In this document: piece after piece, positions 6,994 to 8,842 of the stretch
Layout: every line of letters starts with the position of its first letter
How positions within the stretch are numbered: the first letter of the stretch is position 1
Assembly: GCA_946480485.1 (NCBI GenBank)
Contig: CAMLJW010000206.1
Location: forward strand, 1-8,842
DNA: 8,842 nucleotides
Reading direction: 5' to 3'
Source of the DNA: an uncultured Streptomyces sp.
GTDB lineage: Bacteria > Actinomycetota > Actinomycetes > Streptomycetales > Streptomycetaceae
Notes under the pieces: model-generated
Seen by the model: the letters and a program-made list of their open reading frames with translations, nothing else
What the model was told of the DNA's origin: nothing
Database searches by the model: none
Made by a program: the position numbers and the translations under genes

Positions 6994-7891
6994 CCGTGAC
7001 AACGAACGTCTGAGTGTCTTCAAGACCTACAAGCTGTACGTGGGCGGGAAGTTCCCGCGTTCCGAGAGCGGCCGGGTGTACGAGGTGACGGACCCCAAGG
7101 GCAGATGGCTGGCGCACGCGCCCCTCTCCTCCCGCAAGGACGCCCGTGACGCGGTCGTCGCCGCGCGCCGGGCGTTCGGCGGCTGGTCGGGCGCGACGGC
7201 GTACAACCGTGGGCAGATCCTCTACCGCATCGCGGAGATGCTGGAGGGCCGCAGGGACCAGTTCGCGCGAGAGGTCGCGGACGCGGCGGGCCTGTCGAAG
7301 GCGAAGGCCGCCGCTCAGGTCGACGCGGCGGTCGACCGCTGGGTCTGGTACGCGGGTTGGACCGACAAGATCGCCCAGGTGGTCGGCGGCGGCAACCCGG
7401 TGGCGGGCCCGTTCTTCAACGTCTCCACCCCGGAACCGACGGGTGTCGTGGTCGTACTCGCACCTCAGGAGTCGTCGTTTTTGGGCCTGGTCTCGGTGAT
7501 CGCCCCGGTGATCGCGACCGGCAACACAGTGATCGTCGTCGCGAGCGAGAAGTCCCCGCTCCCGGCCCTCTCCCTCAGCGAGGTCCTCGCCACGTCCGAC
7601 CTGCCCGGCGGCGTGGTCAACGTCCTCTCGGGCAGGACGGCGGAGATCGCGACCCCGCTGGCCGCGCACCAGGACGTCAACGCGATCGACCTGGCCGGCG
7701 CCGACGACGTACTCGCGAAGGAACTGGAGCTCGCCGCCGCGGACAACCTCAAGCGGGTCGTCCGTCCACAGGCTGTGGATGACGCGGATTTCTCTGCGAG
7801 TCCGGGCATCGAGCGCCTCACCGCCTTCCTGGAGACGAAGACGGTCTGGCACCCGACGGGTGCCCTCGGCGCGTCCGGTCCTTCGTACTGA
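6986..7891 (+). CDS. Non-catalytic ALDH-like protein resembling the C-terminal domain of ALDH16
   Basis: This 301-residue protein has the ALDH N-terminal/cofactor-domain fold signature but cannot be a normal dehydrogenase. It contains no cysteine. PWNFP is replaced by APQESSF (159-165), LKPAE by VVASEKS (184-190) and FTGSTAVG by DLAGADDV (235-242). The ELGG and GQxC regions are missing altogether. Landmarks resemble the second domain of ALDH16 as I recall it from human ALDH16A1: YKLYVGGKF (15-23), APVIATGNTV (173-182), AAHQDV (226-231), NLK (254-256) and a terminal TKTVWHP (284-290). The catalytic ALDH plus this protein total 779 residues, close to fused ALDH16 (about 800). The C-terminal ETKTVWHP strand resembles the oligomerisation strand missing from the upstream protein. 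I chose ATG 6986 because of its SD site and because it overlaps the upstream stop by 8 nt, implying translational coupling. Codon bias stays normal, so it is not a decaying pseudogene. Its likely role is structural partner of the dehydrogenase. Confidence 0.88.
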   Translation: MSDRDNERLSVFKTYKLYVGGKFPRSESGRVYEVTDPKGRWLAHAPLSSRKDARDAVVAARRAFGGWSGATAYNRGQILYRIAEMLEGRRDQFAREVADAAGLSKAKAAAQVDAAVDRWVWYAGWTDKIAQVVGGGNPVAGPFFNVSTPEPTGVVVVLAPQESSFLGLVSVIAPVIATGNTVIVVASEKSPLPALSLSEVLATSDLPGGVVNVLSGRTAEIATPLAAHQDVNAIDLAGADDVLAKELELAAADNLKRVVRPQAVDDADFSASPGIERLTAFLETKTVWHPTGALGASGPSY

Positions 7892-7913
7892 GTCCTCGTA
7901 AGGAGGCGGGCGG

Positions 7914-7933
7914 ACGCCGCTGTTCGGCGGCGT
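7914..7933. other. Small hairpin downstream of the ALDH-like gene
   Basis: ACGCCGC (7914-7920) pairs with GCGGCGT (7927-7933) around a 6-nt loop, 22 bp after the ALDH-like stop codon. It could contribute to 3'-end formation or mRNA stability together with the longer stem-loop that follows. Confidence 0.45.
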
Positions 7934-7949
7934 AGTCACGCAGACGCAC

Positions 7950-7990
7950 GAAGCGGGGCTGACGGCCCCCCGGCCCTCCAGCCCCGCTTC
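7950..7990. terminator. Strong bidirectional stem-loop terminator
   Basis: GAAGCGGGGCTG (7950-7961) pairs perfectly with CAGCCCCGCTTC (7979-7990), a 12-bp stem with a 17-nt C-rich loop. A short pyrimidine run (CGTTTCCCCC) follows on the plus strand. It lies in the gap between the convergent deoC-ALDH unit and the sigma factor gene and can serve both directions. Confidence 0.8.
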
Positions 7991-8000
7991 CGTTTCCCCC

Positions 8001-8039
8001 GCGATCCCCGCGATCCCCCCCGTTGACCCCGTTGACCCC
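8001..8039. repeat. Two adjacent 9-bp tandem duplications
   Basis: GCGATCCCC is repeated at 8001-8009 and 8010-8018. GTTGACCCC is repeated at 8022-8030 and 8031-8039. They lie in the C-rich spacer 7991-8138 between the terminator and the end of the sigma gene, which otherwise holds no gene that I can support. Slippage in low-constraint sequence is the simplest explanation. Confidence 0.7.
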
Positions 8040-8138
8040 GGTGCCCCCCCGGGCAGTGCTCCCCCGTAGCTTTCTGTCCGCCTCCCCCCGAGTGACGAAC
8101 AGCCCCCGCTTTCCTTCCCCCCGGCCTTCGGTCGGCTG

Positions 8139-8819
8139 TCAGGCGACAAGCTCCCCGAAGGACTCCTCCTCGTCACGGCCGAAGCCGAGGACCTCGTCCT
8201 CGCGCAGCCGGCGGAGCGACCGCCAGATGCTGGACTTCACCGTGCCGACACTGATGTCAAGGATGTCCGCGATCTCCGGGTCCGTGCGGCCCTCGTAGTA
8301 GCGCAGGACCAGCATGGTGCGCTGGAGTTCGGGCAGCCGGGCGAGCGCCTGCCACAGGACGGCGCGCAGCTCGGTGCCGCGCATCGCGTCCGTGTCGCCG
8401 GCGGTCTCCGGCAGTTCCTCGGTCGGGTATTCGTTCAGCTTGCGGCGGCGCCACGCGCTGATGTGCAGGTTGGTCATGGTGCGCCGGAGGTATCCCCCGA
8501 CCGCGGCCTTGTCGCTGATCCGGTCCCAGGCCCGGTACGTCGAGAACAGCGCGCTCTGCAGCAGGTCCTCGGCCTCGAAGCGGTCACCGGTCAGGTGGTA
8601 GGCGGTGGCGTACAGGGAGGCGCGGCGCTCCTGGACGTAGGCGGTGAACTCCGCCTCCGACAGCGAGCGACGCCGCTCCCCCGAGTCCTCCCTGTACGCG
8701 GCTCCTCCGACCGTACCCATAGCGGCTACCGTCGCGGGCTCCCCCGTGAAACCGTCAACCACCGTCATGTACGCGGTGTGCTGACGCCCGGCGCCGCGAG
8801 CGCACCCCCGCCCGCTCAC
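8139..8819 (-). CDS. sigQ: SigE-family ECF RNA polymerase sigma factor (probable SigQ)
   Basis: This is a two-domain group 4 (ECF) sigma factor of the actinobacterial SigE-like family, which directs RNA polymerase to specific promoters. Numbered from the GTG at 8819 it has 226 residues. Region 2 spans about 57-127, with AEDLLQSALFSTYRAW for core binding and -10 recognition. Region 4 spans about 150-207, with LPELQRTMLVLRYYEG and the helix-turn-helix PEIADILDISVGTVKSSIWRSL (contiguous from 181) for -35 recognition. The acidic tail ends in EEESFGELVA. No anti-sigma gene adjoins it in this window. The start is uncertain. GTG 8819 has GGAG 12 nt upstream. ATG 8768 and ATG 8720 have no clear SD, but either would give a leader length more typical of the family. 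The sigQ name rests on the deoC-ALDH neighbourhood and expected synteny, where sigQ is divergent from afsQ1-afsQ2 just beyond the window end. The gene call is firm; the symbol is moderate. Confidence 0.85.
   Translation of the reverse strand: MSGRGCARGAGRQHTAYMTVVDGFTGEPATVAAMGTVGGAAYREDSGERRRSLSEAEFTAYVQERRASLYATAYHLTGDRFEAEDLLQSALFSTYRAWDRISDKAAVGGYLRRTMTNLHISAWRRRKLNEYPTEELPETAGDTDAMRGTELRAVLWQALARLPELQRTMLVLRYYEGRTDPEIADILDISVGTVKSSIWRSLRRLREDEVLGFGRDEEESFGELVA
8751..8767. repeat. Direct repeat with 10-bp period near the sigma gene start
   Basis: ACCGTCA occurs at 8751-8757 and 8761-8767, exactly 10 bp apart, about one helical turn. OmpR-type response regulators bind direct repeats of this spacing, and AfsQ1 recognises GTnAC half-sites. 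Here the halves are GTCAA and GTCAT, so the match is imperfect. The repeats would be upstream of the gene only if translation starts at ATG 8720. Confidence 0.35.
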
Positions 8820-8842
8820 GGCACCGGACTTCTCCGAACCCC

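Noticed and set aside
6986..7891. Calling the second ALDH-like gene a truncated pseudogene
   Set aside because: The frame is intact with normal Streptomyces codon bias, a good SD and coupled overlap. The sequence matches ALDH16 second-domain landmarks through to its C-terminal strand, so the apparent truncation is a family feature.
8121..8135. Short CCGGC/GTCGG hairpin just after the sigma gene stop as a separate terminator
   Set aside because: It has only five pairs including a G-T wobble. The 12-bp stem at 7950-7990 is a far better candidate for both genes.
6893..8176. Long minus-strand open frame spanning the end of the ALDH pair and the terminator region
   Set aside because: It runs antisense through two well-supported genes and the intergenic stem-loop. 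Its translation is low-complexity R/G/A-rich with no motif.

Overview
The window comes from a high-GC actinomycete, almost certainly a Streptomyces. GC is roughly 70%, codons end mostly in G or C, GTG starts occur, and the gene set matches the nucleoside-catabolism neighbourhood of Streptomyces chromosomes. No phage, plasmid, transposon, CRISPR or RNA gene is visible. This looks like core or near-core chromosome rather than an accessory island.

Layout. (1) 137-1780 (+): a phosphoglucomutase/phosphomannomutase-family phosphosugar mutase, ending at a hairpin. (2) 1889-3556 and 3758-4423 (both -): two membrane proteins with bacterial PH-like domains, convergent with the mutase. (3) 4541-7891 (+): a tight three-gene unit. 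It contains deoxyribose-phosphate aldolase (deoC), a full aldehyde dehydrogenase starting a few bases after the deoC stop, and an ALDH-like protein overlapping the dehydrogenase by 8 nt. (4) A strong stem-loop at 7950-7990 separates this unit from a convergent SigE-family ECF sigma factor, 8139-8819 (-), probably the SigQ orthologue.

How the genes fit together. DeoC cleaves 2-deoxyribose-5-phosphate to glyceraldehyde-3-phosphate and acetaldehyde. The mutase is a candidate phosphopentomutase that would supply deoxyribose-5-phosphate from deoxyribose-1-phosphate. The dehydrogenase pair could oxidise the acetaldehyde. That makes a near-complete deoxynucleoside salvage route, although the substrates are inferred.

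Main points of interest. The second ALDH-like protein is not a decayed copy. It matches the non-catalytic C-terminal domain of ALDH16 (as in human ALDH16A1). It has no cysteine, lacks the catalytic motifs, and ends with the oligomerisation-type strand that the first protein lacks. Together they look like a split two-gene ALDH16, joined at a GTC-TGA-C overlap. In addition, deoC appears to have a leaderless promoter whose -35/-10 spacer holds a perfect 12-bp palindrome, a plausible operator.
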